Source of the DNA: Leptothoe sp034932105
GTDB lineage: Bacteria > Cyanobacteriota > Cyanobacteriia > Phormidesmidales > Phormidesmidaceae
Direction: 5' to 3'
Length of the DNA stretch: 64,000 nucleotides
Assembly: GCF_034932105.1 (NCBI RefSeq)
Contig: NZ_JAYGIG010000016.1
Location: 3,251-67,250, forward strand
Part shown: positions 63,718 through 64,000 of the stretch, piece after piece
How positions within the stretch are numbered: position 1 is the first letter of the stretch
How the letters are laid out: the number at the start of each line of letters is the position of its first letter
Program-made: the position numbers and the translations under genes
The notes under the pieces: model-generated
Told to the model about the DNA's origin: nothing
What the model saw: the letters and a program-made list of their open reading frames with translations, nothing else
The model's database searches: none

Positions 63718-64000
63718 TATGCGTCCGGTCATACTCAAACTATCGCTGTAATCAGGAGTATGTCATAAACGAAGGTTTCATGTTCCATTACTTTGGGCAC
63801 CCTGAGCATAAACCTTGTTCAGGCTTAAAACGGTTATTTTGCCATGGGTTTGCCATCGGAAAGTAGAAAGAATATGGGCGTAACCGGTGTTCCTCGGCCA
63901 TCAGTAAAGGGGCTGAAGTATTGTCAGTTGGAGGTTGTAGAGCATCAAGCAGGAAATAGGACTAGAGTTGGAATATGAACGCCAATCTAGTCCCAACAAT
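63718..64000. other. Right edge, no gene recognised
   Basis: The last 283 bases after the FGE-like gene contain no convincing start, terminator or repeat. A downstream gene may begin outside the window. Confidence 0.3.

Overview
The window is cyanobacterial chromosome. The palindrome GCGATCGC (HIP1) recurs throughout, and the gene content is typical: an RRM protein next to rpsU, cyanobacterial CHAT/CHASE2/DUF928/DUF1822 families, DAHL-type hybrid kinases, a PEP-CTERM protein, a huge TamB homologue and a cyanobacterial Nudix hydrolase. Codon use looks even across the window and there is no transposase, integrase, tRNA, rRNA or CRISPR array. I cannot name the species; a filamentous or Leptolyngbya/Prochlorothrix-like lineage is a guess.

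Left end (1-7.0 kb): a compact locus of domains known from prokaryotic conflict and nucleotide signalling. On the minus strand a peptidoglycan-active protein (lysozyme-like plus M15 peptidase) sits 6 bp upstream of a giant protein with at least five TIR domains that runs off the window. Divergently, a SLATT (DUF4231) two-helix membrane domain is fused to a GH19 lysozyme/chitinase domain, followed by a stand-alone TRPM-type SLOG (LSDAT) protein. The short tandem duplications between them mark the shared promoter region. I regard this as the best candidate for an undescribed system: sensing and signalling domains (TIR, SLOG) coupled to a membrane effector that carries its own wall hydrolase.

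7-22 kb is mostly housekeeping: rbp-rpsU, carB, an Ala/Gly-repeat lipoprotein, an Fe-type ABC ATPase, aroE, trpB, an RNase D-like exonuclease, and a CDP-sugar branch (rfbF, rfbG, epimerase, SAF-domain oxidoreductase) for surface polysaccharide.

22-31 kb holds a sigma-like gene, DUF1822, CHAT-CHASE2 and DUF928 cluster on the minus strand. It diverges from a small unknown gene and a secreted TPR-CHAT protein. Both CHAT domains keep the His-Cys dyad. A related sigma-like/DUF1822 pair followed by an FGE-like lipoprotein lies at 60-64 kb.

31-39 kb is a signalling block: two paralogous DAHL-PAS-HisKA-HATPase-REC-REC hybrid kinases and a double-receiver protein ending in a degenerate kinase domain.

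39.6-60 kb: DAHP synthase, whose 410-bp leader contains a short ORF with a Phe run and Pro-Pro-Pro followed by mutually exclusive antiterminator and terminator hairpins (a candidate attenuator); then ridA, a HugZ-like protein, TetR, pfkA, a PEP-CTERM protein, a sugar ABC ATPase, a GyrA/ParC-type topoisomerase subunit, a single-domain receiver, a TPR protein, TamB, an OmpR-type regulator, malQ and a Nudix hydrolase. A 63-bp element occurs twice, each time about 50 bp upstream of a minus-strand start codon (gyrA-like and DUF1822).

All function calls come from reading translated sequence and motifs by eye; no database search was run.
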